This document shows, one piece after another, positions 45,802-54,917 of a stretch of DNA of 64,000 nt (its first letter is position 1; each line of letters opens with the position of its first letter). A program made the translations under genes and the position numbers. This DNA comes from Salisapilia sapeloensis. Its lineage: Eukaryota; Oomycota; Peronosporomycetes; Peronosporales; Salisapiliaceae. The notes under the pieces were generated by a model. That model did not search any database. It saw only the letters and a program-made list of their open reading frames with translations, and was not told where the DNA came from. The stretch spans positions 1 to 64,000 of the forward strand of contig JAADVB010000042.1 in NCBI GenBank assembly GCA_023334545.1, given 5' to 3'.

Positions 45802-46250
45802 ATGAGTGCACGCCGCTTCCACTCTATCGAGGTATGATTTCCGTTCGCGACATGCTGAATACGTGCAGCGGGTAGGGACAATTGGCTGGTCAATATTCCG
45901 CCTCGCTTCACCTACTCTCGCCCGAGTGCGATTATGGGCGCTGACGCCACCTCCAACTAGAAATCCGCGAGTACGATCGAAGCTCGAGCGACAAGGTGTG
46001 CTTCTCAGAAAACTTACCCAAAGTGAACTTCAATACAAATTTCAGGTCAAAAATCCTGCTGGGCCGCTGACGTGCTTGTCGTGCTACAAGGAAGAAACGC
46101 CATTTTCGGTTTTACCAGCTAGCACACAGTTGAAGGAAGCAGTAAAACAGACGCGCAGTCGAACACGGGCGCGAATACCACTAAATCATCATCAGTCTCT
46201 CCGCCATCTTCAGTTGCCTCTCTTTTGGCCGAGGCCGGCCCAACAACAAG
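45802..46250 (+). other. Possible coding exons, unresolved frame
   Basis: An ATG at 45802 begins MSARRFHSIE and meets a GT-AG pair (45832-45868, only 37 bp) that leads into an open frame RVGTIGWSIFRLASP continuing to about 46180. A second frame at ~46145-46250 reads like protein (TKSSSVSPPSSVASLLAEAG). Neither joins cleanly to the Kre9-like frame starting at 46251. This could be a separate small gene, unspliced 5' exons of the next gene, or a region with sequence indels. No family was recognised. Confidence 0.3.
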
Positions 46251-46988
46251 ATGTTCACTTCCACGGACCGCATACCGGCACACAAGAAAGAGGACCGCGT
46301 ACCGCCGGTCCTTCCGCCTCGATTCGGTGAACATGTAGACGATCCAGCCACCACGAAAGGCGATGCGAGAAACTTTCGCAGCTCTCTACCAGCTACGCCG
46401 GAAGAACTAGAGGAGATGGGCACGAATATGAGCTACCCGTCGGCCGATCGCAGACGCAGCACCTTTGACTCGTACATTCGACGCCGTAGTCAGGACTTCT
46501 CCGGTGACTTATCACCCAATGACGAAGAACGCGGGAGCATGACCGTGCCATCAATACCTGCAGTCGAGATCGCCGGACATGCACGCGATCGCAGTGCACT
46601 GGATTTTTATCGTATCCATGGCCGGACACTTGGGCACGTTGCACTCCCGAAATGTGATCATGAGGTCGGTGCCCCTATGATTCGTGTAATCAACCCAACG
46701 GATACGACGACGTGGACGCGAGGTAGTCCGGTCGTGATCGAATGGGAGGTGCTGGACGACACTGTCGAACAGCTTCAGATTGAACTCATGGGTGAGCACT
46801 CGAGCGGCATAACAGTCGTGGCGAAAAGTGTGGGAAACACTGGATTCTTTGCGTATCAGAAGGTGCCATGGGGCATGGAACCAGGCCAAAAGTACTTTTT
46901 ACGATTCTCGGACGCGTCCAAATCGAGCGAGCGATTTATAACGACGAAGTACTTTACCATCGATACACCATACAAGGACCGCGCGTAA
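46251..46988 (+). CDS. Hypothetical protein with C-terminal Kre9/Knh1-like domain
   Basis: A 245-residue frame from an ATG. The C-terminal ~100 residues (from IRVINPTDTTTWTRGSPVVI to KYFTIDTPYKD) show the pattern of the Ser/Thr-rich Kre9/Knh1 beta-sandwich family: 'I-x-x-P-x-x-x-x-W-x-x-G-x-x-x-x-I-x-W', a central VVAKSVGNTGFFAY, and WGMEPGQKYFLRFSDAS. In fungi such domains occur in cell-wall and cell-surface proteins. Here the N-terminal ~140 residues are polar and charged with no signal peptide or membrane segment, so either secretion is lost or a 5' exon is missing; the coding-like sequence just upstream makes the latter possible. It converges with the HAD gene, 235 bp away. Confidence 0.65.
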   Translation: MFTSTDRIPAHKKEDRVPPVLPPRFGEHVDDPATTKGDARNFRSSLPATPEELEEMGTNMSYPSADRRRSTFDSYIRRRSQDFSGDLSPNDEERGSMTVPSIPAVEIAGHARDRSALDFYRIHGRTLGHVALPKCDHEVGAPMIRVINPTDTTTWTRGSPVVIEWEVLDDTVEQLQIELMGEHSSGITVVAKSVGNTGFFAYQKVPWGMEPGQKYFLRFSDASKSSERFITTKYFTIDTPYKDRA

Positions 46989-47223
46989 ATGACCAGTCAC
47001 GACTTATCTATTTAACCCCTGCCGACGCTAGAGGTGTCAGCACACCTCCCTCTCTAGCCTTTACCGTGTTGCTGTAATATATACGTTCATTGGATTCTTT
47101 CTCTCGCGCTTTTAAGGTGGACCTTGCGTGCTTCAACCGTGTCAAGCCATTCACACGTCTTTGCACGGAATACGAATCTTGCATGCGAAAATCTTATTCT
47201 TATCGGGAATGCATGTGCCTAAT

Positions 47224-48078
47224 CTATTCTTCCTGCCATGGTCGCAGCAACTTGGCACGAGTCTGTCGCCGAACTAGCTTCATCGCGCGCTTGGACTTGG
47301 GCCGTCCCATGTCGACGGTACACTTGACTTTCATTACAGGGGATGGCGTACATAATTTCCATGTCTTTTTCCGTCGCACGGGTTCAGTCGCATTCGTCTT
47401 GTCTGGCGTAGCCATGATATTATCCGTGGAAGTCTGGGATGTGTCTGTCACATCGACGGAGTCTATCTTTGGTAGCAAAAGATGCCGAACGTCGGCGACA
47501 AAGGTGGCAGCTACGTCGTGACTAGTCGTGTCGAACCAGATCCCACGCACGCCACTTTCGTGCAAGCATTTAATGTTCATTCGATCGTCGTCGATGAGGG
47601 CTGTATCGTAGTTGCAAATGTGCGCATCCTGATGCTTACTCGCTTCGATTGCTGCAGCAATCACAAACGTTAGTTTATGATCACGATCGGCATGTTGGCC
47701 ATGGGCGAGCCACAATGGTAGAAAACGAGCAGCCTGCGTTTCGGACACCTTCCACGTTTCGTCGTCTCCTTTAATAATGATCTGATTCGATATGGACGTA
47801 GGAAAGCATTGGTCGAGGACGTCGCGAATGAGCTGCGTTTCCGGGTTAAACGTCACGATCGCAACTTGCAGTCCTGCCTCCAGTAGCTTTGGAATGGTGT
47901 GTAAGAAGATGGGGCGCATGCTACTTGCGACTTGGGATACATTGTAGTCTTTATCATGCGTGTGAATTCGTACAAGTGTCAAGTCAAAGTCGATGCATAC
48001 AAGTCGCAGTTTGTCATGCTGCAGTGCTTCCACCAGCTCAGTACAGGCTATGGCTGTCTCGCCGTCCGACGCATCCAT
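47224..48078 (-). CDS. HAD-like hydrolase-fold protein with basic tail
   Basis: A 284-residue single-exon protein. Residues ~25-215 carry the haloacid-dehalogenase core. Motif I is CIDFDLTLV (DxDxT with the nucleophile Asp), motif II is the Thr in VAIVTFNPE, and an acidic motif IV candidate is TALIDDDRMN. These residues suggest Mg2+-dependent phosphatase chemistry, but the substrate is unknown and the specific subfamily is not recognised. The C-terminal ~70 residues are Thr/Lys/Arg-rich and probably disordered (RRKKTWKL ... RPKSKRAMKLVRRQTRAK), resembling a nuclear or nucleic-acid-binding tail. The start codon lies 150 bp from that of divergent ALG12. Confidence 0.75.
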   Translation of the reverse strand: MDASDGETAIACTELVEALQHDKLRLVCIDFDLTLVRIHTHDKDYNVSQVASSMRPIFLHTIPKLLEAGLQVAIVTFNPETQLIRDVLDQCFPTSISNQIIIKGDDETWKVSETQAARFLPLWLAHGQHADRDHKLTFVIAAAIEASKHQDAHICNYDTALIDDDRMNIKCLHESGVRGIWFDTTSHDVAATFVADVRHLLLPKIDSVDVTDTSQTSTDNIMATPDKTNATEPVRRKKTWKLCTPSPVMKVKCTVDMGRPKSKRAMKLVRRQTRAKLLRPWQEE

Positions 48079-48228
48079 CGAGCGTCGTGAGAAAGATGGA
48101 CGAATGCGAAGACTTGGAGCGATCGACTTGCAATTTCCCGCGACTTTTTAAATGAATGATTGATACGTTTTCAAAAAGGAGCCAATCGGAATGCTTCATT
48201 GGACAACAATATAACTTAAAAACAGATC
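48079..48228. promoter_or_regulatory. Divergent promoter region between HAD gene and ALG12
   Basis: Only 150 bp separate the two start codons, so both core promoters must lie here or in the 5' coding sequence. No motif was assigned. Confidence 0.45.
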
Positions 48229-50148
48229 ATGAAGGTAGAAGACGCTCTACTTGGGGCTCTAGCGGCCTATTATGTCTACGACTGTCCATATGCAAAGGTG
48301 GAAGAGAGCTTTAACCTCCAGGCTACACATGATCTACTCATACATGGCATTTGGAAAGTGGAAGACTATGATCACATCGATTTCCCTGGCGTCGTGCCTC
48401 GGACGTTTATCGGATCCATCCTTGTCGCTATGCTTACGAGTCCAATGACAGTGCTTGTGAAAGTATTTGGTTTGGACAAGTTTATCTTGCAATATGCTGT
48501 GCGTGTTGTGCTTGCAATGGGTACCACTAGCGCTCTTCTCTTCTTAAAAAAGAGTGTTCATGGTCGATTCGGAAGTGTACGTGCTTTTTAACTGTAGCTT
48601 CTTCATCGTATCCCTTCTCCATGTTGACGAGTACTTTACAATGCAGGACACTGGTCGGCACTTTATACTTATTTGTGCATGTCAATTCCATTTGCTCTTT
48701 TACGCTGGTCGAACCCTGCCAAACATCTACGCCCTCGTACAGTTGCTCTTTAAACTACTGCTATTCATCCAAATGACCATAGTGCATCTGTAGATTATGG
48801 TGATATGCGCCATGGCATTCTGGCTACAGGTTTGGACGTATATTACCACTTGTTTGAACTAGCTAACCCGATCTGTATGCTAGAACCGAATGCGGCCTGC
48901 TATATCCCTCTTTACATTTACCACCATAGTCTTTCGAGGGGACACAGCAGTTTTCTTCGCCCCATTCCTTCTGTCTTTAATCCTAGCTCGACCGAACTTG
49001 TTTCTTCAAATAATATGGTGGGGTATCTCGGCGACCATCGTGTCTCTAAGTCTGACTATCGCCATTGACTCTTACTTTTGGAGACGATGGCTGTGGCCAG
49101 AGGGAGAGGTGCTATGGTATAATACAGTTGACAACAAGAGCAGCGATTGGGGAACGTCGCCTCCTCTGTGGTACTTTTACTCTGCTCTCCCTCGAGCTCT
49201 TTTAGCAACTGCTTGCTTACTTCCGTTCGGACTATCGTATGCTACTTTAGAACCTTTACTGTATCTTTTATTCATGGTTGGTATAGACCGATGCTGACAT
49301 CGCTAGTGACTGCTCGAACCTGGACACAGGTTAAGAACATTGTCTCGTTAGGACAGGTGATCGATAGGCAAGTGTGGCCACTGTTCTGGCCAACATTCCT
49401 GTACTTGTCCTTGTTCTCGCTATTGCCACACAAAGAGCTTCGGTTCATTTTCAATGCCGTTCCTGTGCTGAACGTAATCTCTGCTGTCGTACGTTTCATG
49501 TTGACGCAGATAAAAACAATCTTTCATATCTGTGTTTTAGGGCATGTCGAAGTTGTATCGTGCTAGAAGCAAGGTACTAGTCTTGCTTGGAGCGACTATA
49601 TTCTCCACTGACTATGCGACGTAGGCTATTCTTCCGTATATTCTTGCGTGCAGTTGCCTTGTAGCTACACTTCTTGCAACACGCATCTTTCATCTGGCGT
49701 CTCAAGTCAACTATCCAGGTACGTGCTCTATCTTTATATCCAGAATCAAGGAACAAGAAACGACTCTCTACTAGGTGGTGAAGCCTTCCGGTATCTGCAC
49801 CAAATGGAAAATATCCATCGCCAAGTGCCAAAAAGTGTGTACATTGATGTTCCAGCCGCCATGACCGGCGTCTCTCGCTTCGGCGAAACGTTTCCCATGT
49901 GGAGGTAGCAGCCTATATCTTGATCTAGTGGAAACCTTCTAATTGATACGTGGTATAGCTACTCGAAAGAAGAAACGTTGACGCCAAAGGATATGTGTAC
50001 CTTTCATTACGTCATCACGGCAAATCCCCCCTCCTGCATGGAAGAAACCTTCCAGATCATGCAAACATTCCGAATTTTTGACGGTCTCGAGCCGTCCGCG
50101 TCGATCATTCGAACGAAAGAGGCCATCTATCTCTATGAACAGAAATAA
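48229..50148 (+). CDS. ALG12: ALG12 alpha-1,6-mannosyltransferase, nine exons
   Basis: Exons 48229-48576, 48647-48736, 48794-48829, 48884-49236, 49287-49488, 49541-49573, 49625-49718, 49775-49904 and 49959-50148 join to 491 residues. ALG12 adds the eighth mannose to the dolichol-linked N-glycan precursor in the ER lumen, using dolichol-P-mannose; it is a multi-pass GT-C enzyme. Family blocks appear in order: CPYAKVEESFNLQATHD, IDFPGVVPRTF, FHLLFYAGRTLPNIYAL, DSYFWRRWLWPEGEVLWYN, NKSSDWGTSPPLWYFYSALP, LLPHKELRFI, NYPGGEA and DVPAAMTGVSRF. All eight introns (50-70 bp) are GT-AG, and each removal restores the expected block. Two exons are only 36 and 33 bp. This is the most intron-dense gene in the window. 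Confidence 0.95.
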
Positions 50149-50486
50149 ACCCAAAGGTCAATCCATAGGCATTTGACATGCTGACGTGCCTCCCGTTTCC
50201 CGTATCTGTACTGTCTATTCAATGACATGTAGCAACCTTGTTTTGGTCGCATCATCAACGGAGGGTGGTTGCATGTAAAGATACGAATGAGTTGGTCATA
50301 GATAACTCTCTTTCCAGATCATTTCGGAAGAGCTCTTTTCTTTTAGACAAATAGAAACATATACAACGCTTTATTTCAATTCATTTGTCTTCTTAATAAA
50401 TACTTTCAAGAAGGCAAGTACGACACGATAAGGAGAACTGGACAATTGAGGAGATCCCGTCATATGACTATCCCAAGCGACAGGTA
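50149..50486. other. Intergenic region between convergent ALG12 and C2H2 genes
   Basis: 338 bp with the 3' flanks of both genes. No feature seen. Confidence 0.5.
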
Positions 50487-51614
50487 TCAATACGAAGCGG
50501 ACGAGTCTTTCATCAGTTCCAACACGACACTCAGCTCTTCGCCCGTAAAGTCGGGACCAGCTTGTTGCATCGTTGGTGGCATGGGCATGCTGCCAACGTA
50601 CTTGCTCTCGTCACATGGTGGAGGTCGGAGGATCGAATAGCTATTGTAGCATTGAGACTCTTGAAAGTCCTGGTGGGTTTCCTCTCGACTGTGAACATAG
50701 TAGTCTTGGTAGTAAGGTGTGTTCGATCGGTACGAGTGATAATCTTGCGTTGGGTACACGTGAGCGTTAAGAGGTTCCGACGTGACTCGTGTCTGGAACG
50801 ATGGCGTAGGGTCGCCTAGTGGGAAAGCACTGTGGCCCATGAGCCGGACAGGAGATGCAGGCATCGCTCGTCCACGCTTCCATTCGTAGTTTCCATCCAT
50901 CTTGTCTTTTTGCTGCAGCGATGTAAGACTCGTCGCAATATTCCAGTCGCCCGATCGCCTCTTCTCTGGTTTTACGTACGGCAAAATAGCACTCGGCTCC
51001 ACTTCCGTGGATACCTGTCGATCTTTGTCTTTGGAGCTTTTCATCACTTTTTCAGCGACATGACCAGCTCCGATGATGACATTGTGGTGTATCTTTTGAT
51101 GCTGGGCAAACTCTTTATAATTGTCAAACGTACTGGAACAATTGAGACCGACGCAACGAAAGAGCTGGAGACCGTCCGGGAAGTGCGTCCGCATGTGTCG
51201 CTTTAGTTTTGTACTCGTGTTAAACTTTTTCCCGCACGTTTCAAAGATACAAGGGTATGGCTTGACACCCGAGTGAATGCGTTTATGACGACTAAGATTG
51301 CCGGATGTGTTGAACCGTTGCTGGCAACCCTCGATGTCACATACGTACGGCTTATCCCCCGTGTGAATACGCATGTGTCGTCTCAGGGCAAAGGATCTCG
51401 GAAACGTCTTGCCACAATTGTCCTCTGTACAGACATACATGTCCGATTCGTGACTGCGTGCCTTCTTCTTCCCTTTGCGCTTACTGCTCTTCATCGGTGG
51501 TGCCACCTCATGTCGATTGTCCAGTACCATATGTGGCTCGGCACTCCGGACTTCATCATGCCAGAGCGTGGTCGGAGCGCTTATCGGGGGTAAAGGCGAG
51601 TAATAATGTTTCAT
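50487..51614 (-). CDS. C2H2 zinc-finger protein
   Basis: A 375-residue protein from the first ATG (MKHYYSPLPP); the frame is open a further 56 codons upstream but without an ATG. Three tandem TFIIIA-type fingers are clear: YVCTEDNCGKTFPRSF...HMRIH, YVCDIEGCQQRFNTSG...HKRIH and YPCIFETCGKKFNTST...HMRTH. They are joined by canonical linkers (TGDKPYV, SGVKPYP). A fourth, more divergent finger follows (FRCVGLNCSSTFDNY...HQKIHH). A Lys-rich nuclear signal (SSKRKGKKKARS) precedes the fingers. The C-terminal half is low-complexity, rich in Tyr, Pro and Ser. It is probably a sequence-specific transcription factor; its targets are unknown. Confidence 0.86.
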   Translation of the reverse strand: MKHYYSPLPPISAPTTLWHDEVRSAEPHMVLDNRHEVAPPMKSSKRKGKKKARSHESDMYVCTEDNCGKTFPRSFALRRHMRIHTGDKPYVCDIEGCQQRFNTSGNLSRHKRIHSGVKPYPCIFETCGKKFNTSTKLKRHMRTHFPDGLQLFRCVGLNCSSTFDNYKEFAQHQKIHHNVIIGAGHVAEKVMKSSKDKDRQVSTEVEPSAILPYVKPEKRRSGDWNIATSLTSLQQKDKMDGNYEWKRGRAMPASPVRLMGHSAFPLGDPTPSFQTRVTSEPLNAHVYPTQDYHSYRSNTPYYQDYYVHSREETHQDFQESQCYNSYSILRPPPCDESKYVGSMPMPPTMQQAGPDFTGEELSVVLELMKDSSASY

Positions 51615-53437
51615 CGACGTTTTCCTTTGTTTCAGTCGGAGGGGCGGACGGACTTGAGCTCGTGTGAATAAATCGGAGAGTGAAGCTTTTGCCCATCCTC
51701 CCGCCGGAGCGTGTAGAGCAGGGGATGCCGATAAAAAGAGGACAGAGCAGATACATTTCAAATCACGATGTGTCCCGCACAAAGAAAAAACGGACTTGTC
51801 AAGGTGAGTGGGAGAAACGTGGAGCCGAGTCTGAAGCTGCTTGGCAGCACTATGGAAACTTTGAATGTAAAAGTACGTCTAGTAGAGCATGGGTGAATGG
51901 AAAAAAGGGCAGATTGGTGATGAATACACTCGATGGTTACTCGTTCCTAGATCCTACCATGAGAAGGCGTTCGATTTTTTATCAAAAAGTCACAAGTCGC
52001 CGACTGCCTGTTTTACACCGCACTGTGCCTGCGCCAAAGCCTCTCCCAAAAACGCCGTCGGAGAGTATCAACGACTGCGCTCAAGTGTTTACTTTAACTG
52101 ACCATTTTTGACAAAAATGGTCATGCAAGGCATGACAGACGGATCGATGCTTCCCATCAGAACTACCATATCAGGCTTTCGATCAACGTGTCTGCTACAA
52201 ACACAAAAGCTGGATGTCGTTCAGAAGAGATGGTGGAATTGCACACAGTATCCTATCGTCTCTTTTACATTACGATGAACATTTTCATGCTTGATGCTTA
52301 TCTAGTCTGGAGATGAAAGACCAGAACAGTTAATTTGGGTGCAAAAACCACTTAAACGTTTCGCACGAATGGATGAACACTATCAGGCACGCTTGGATTG
52401 TTTATGTTGCATGCGTCATTTGCTGTCTGGAAACGCAGAGGAAAGAGACAAAACGCATGGCTTGAATGGCATCACAACATACTTTCCAAGTGTCAATGCA
52501 AGCTCCCTACTCAGATACGTGACATAATGCTTCGTTCGACACTCGTTCCATTCACAAAATGGAATCAAGTGCATTCAGATCGAACCAAACTCTCGATTTA
52601 TACAGTATTGGGGATCGTGGATCCTGGCATCCTCGCCGCTATCCTATCGAAACTCCGTACCTTTTAGACTACCCTTCTTAGTCCTTAGTCCCCACCTTCC
52701 CATAGTTCAAAGTAGAAATCCACTCAGTGTAGGTCCATCGTATACAGCAATAGACACGTCATGAACCTCCCCCAATTTATGCAGTATTCATTGATGGCAT
52801 GAAAGGGATCAACACTGTAATACCTACAAGGTCCAAGATTTTCCTTCTCAACCACACAGCTTGGACGAATGTAAGTACCGACGGGAGTATTTGTACACAC
52901 TTTAAATTTTTATTATAAAAAGCAAGCGAAGTTGAAGATAGCTGCGGTAGCCTTAGAAGATTCGGATTAGCTTTCAAGAGTCGAATAGAAGGTGGCGATG
53001 GATACAAAGTCCCCGTTGTTGAATTGTTTACAATAATTACCATTTAGAAGATGGTGGCGGTGACAATATTTTGTTTAAACTAATGAATACTTCATTTTTA
53101 TAAATAACTTTTTAGTTAGAGTTGTCTGATCATCTCAAGGCTGCTTTATTTTGGGTTACGCTGCTGTTTTCCATAAAAGTTATATAGTGGGCAATGCCTA
53201 TCACACATAATAGTCCATAAACCATCGAAGATAAACCATTTGTCGAATAGCGACGTTAGCACTGGAAGAAGCCTATGATATAAATAGAACTTCTGTCGTA
53301 TGCAAAATACATTTTGCGCATCAAAGCAAGGTCAATTTCATAGCATCATTACTTAAAGTCTAGACCAATCTAAATGTCAATAGGCAAAGAGTGTGCTTTT
53401 GCTCGTAGAAATATCTCGGAACTATGATAGCCTAGAC
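51615..53437. other. Gene-poor accessory interval with weak open frames
   Basis: About 1.8 kb with no gene I can defend. A frame at 51889-52101 (+, beginning MGEWKKGQIGDEYTRW) has protein-like composition and several cysteines and could be an exon of a small gene, but I found no in-frame splice partner. The rest (52300-53430) is A+T-rich with scattered short frames. Confidence 0.4.
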
Positions 53438-53690
53438 TCAGGCTGGTTCAAGTGGTTCGAGTGGGCCTAAAGGGCCATAGATGTACCATTGGGCCGTATC
53501 GTCGAATAAGTGAGTCATCATGTTTGCTGTTTCACTTTGGATCTCTTTCCATGCGTCTGGTAGCTTCGCCGAGTGTACATTGCGATATTGTCTTACATAC
53601 CCTTAATTCTGAGTAGCAAAATAAACAATTAAAGCCCACGGTTGTACCCCATGCATCTAACAAAATACCTCCTCGCTTCATTACAGGTGT
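53438..53690 (-). pseudogene. Possible 3' exons or remnant of an unidentified gene
   Basis: Two adjacent frames look protein-like: TPVMKRGGILLDAWGTTVGF near 53620-53675, and PDAWKEIQSETANMMTHLFD followed by a proline-rich end with stop at 53440-53438. They can be joined by a GT-AG pair of only 37 bp (gtatgtaag ... cgaag). The family is not recognised and no 5' part was found, because upstream lies the membrane-protein remnant. It could also be a downstream exon of that remnant. Confidence 0.3.
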
Positions 53691-53710
53691 GCTTGTATTC
53701 TGGACCTGCG

Positions 53711-54177
53711 CTATGGATAATCGAAGTAGTCAAACTGGAACGTTAAATCCATAACTACATCAAAGCACAAGTCAGTGTCAATTTTACGAATGAGCTGGTC
53801 TCAATTCAACCAGTTGACGTACCGAAATGAAGATACAGGTACTGTGCAATGTAGATGAGAAACAAAATGGATCTGGCGATAACGATAGCACCTCGTGCTT
53901 CACAGGTAAAGTCAAGCAATTTGATCGGACTCAAGCCGAACTTCCATTGGATATACGTGGCAAATACGACAAACGAGATAAACTCCAGTCCGCCATACAG
54001 AGTGATATTGCCGATCGAGCCAAAAAACGTATCTCTATCTAAATGTCGAAAGTTGTCATGGCTCTTAGCGTTTGGCATGTGGGACAAGAAGAACGTATAG
54101 ATCATGTAGATATAAGGCACCACAAACTCTACGCATTCGAGCAGTGCTAAGTATTCGCATCGAAAAAGTAGAGACTG
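53711..54177 (-). pseudogene. 5'-truncated remnant of a multi-pass membrane protein gene
   Basis: Exon 54177-53823 and last exon 53754-53711 join through a 68-bp GT-AG intron. The frame reads SLLFRCEYLALLECVEFVVP, then a hydrophobic helix, SHMPNAKSHDN, a second hydrophobic block (NITLYGGLEFISFVVFATY) and a third (ARSILFLIYIAQYLYLHF). It ends DLTFQFDYFDYP plus stop. The order and spacing resemble the C-terminal part of a large oomycete membrane-protein family as I recall it, but I cannot name it. The function is unknown. The 5' part of the gene is absent: the frame runs directly into the inverted-repeat element at 54179, and no continuation is evident beyond it. It is therefore probably a broken copy. 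Confidence 0.55.
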
Positions 54178-54178
54178 A

Positions 54179-54813
54179 GGCCGTGTTCGTTGAGCATATA
54201 ATCGGGGATTATGTGAGAAAGAATAGTTTTTTTATTTATCTAAAAGAGTTATGTCGGCTAACTACGCCCAACGCCGCTGCTTCGCGCGGCGTTAATTACA
54301 GAGACGTATTACGACTACCCTGTGGTAGGAGTCCAGTGTGCGAGAAATAATAGGCATTTATTGAACAAACACCATAAAATTTTAATTGGCATTATGCCTC
54401 GATTATCTCCCTTTTACTAATCGGCGAAGGAAGAATATGTTGAAGAGTATTCCGATTTAGACATAAATTGCTCCGAAAAAGACTCACGTAATTGCTGAAA
54501 ATCTCACACTGATCTCGCTACAGCGAGTATGGCAACGGAAAACTCAATATAAACGTAGGATAGGGGACGAGAGGCGAGATGTATTAAAACACACAGCGGC
54601 ATCTCCATTGCGGGCACCAAACACTTGTTTCTACACTCCTAATTTGGCGGGAAAGTTATATTGAAGCGCTTCGTTAGGTTTCCAACGGCGAGTGGCAAAA
54701 CCAAATTGACGATTCTCAACGAACGCAGAATTGCTTGATTCGATTATCGTTAATAGAGCTACAAAATCTGAATCCTCGATTATGCTGAATCGGTATTATG
54801 CGCGAACACGGCC
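54179..54813. mobile_element. Non-autonomous TIR element (MITE-like, Harbinger/Tourist-type termini)
   Basis: A 635-bp segment bounded by perfect 11-bp inverted termini (GGCCGTGTTCG at 54179-54189, CGAACACGGCC at 54803-54813). The inverted similarity continues inward: left TTGAGCATATAATCGGGGAT, right (reverse complement of 54768-54789) TTCAGCATAATCGAGGATTC, with 13 extra bases at the right end. The flanks are TGA and TAA, a possible degenerate 3-bp target duplication of the TNA type used by PIF/Harbinger elements. It contains no long open frame. The element class is inferred from termini only. Confidence 0.6.
54270..54293. repeat. Perfect 8-bp-stem hairpin inside the TIR element
   Basis: AACGCCGC (54270-54277) and GCGGCGTT (54286-54293) are perfect inverted repeats around an 8-base loop. 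The GC-rich stem stands out in A+T-rich surroundings. It may simply be internal structure of the element. Confidence 0.6.
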
Positions 54814-54917
54814 TAACTATCCCGAGATAGATGTCACAAGATGTCTAGAATCTGAAGCTTGTTTGTTAGCAAGAAAATTCATGTTTCTCAATTATCAATG
54901 TTAGCCTCACAACTGCC

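Noticed and set aside
54200-54240. Extension of the membrane-protein frame into the inverted-repeat element (…NPRLYAQRTRP…)
   Set aside because: The apparent reading lies inside the element's terminal repeat and runs into a stop just upstream, so it is most likely a chance open stretch.
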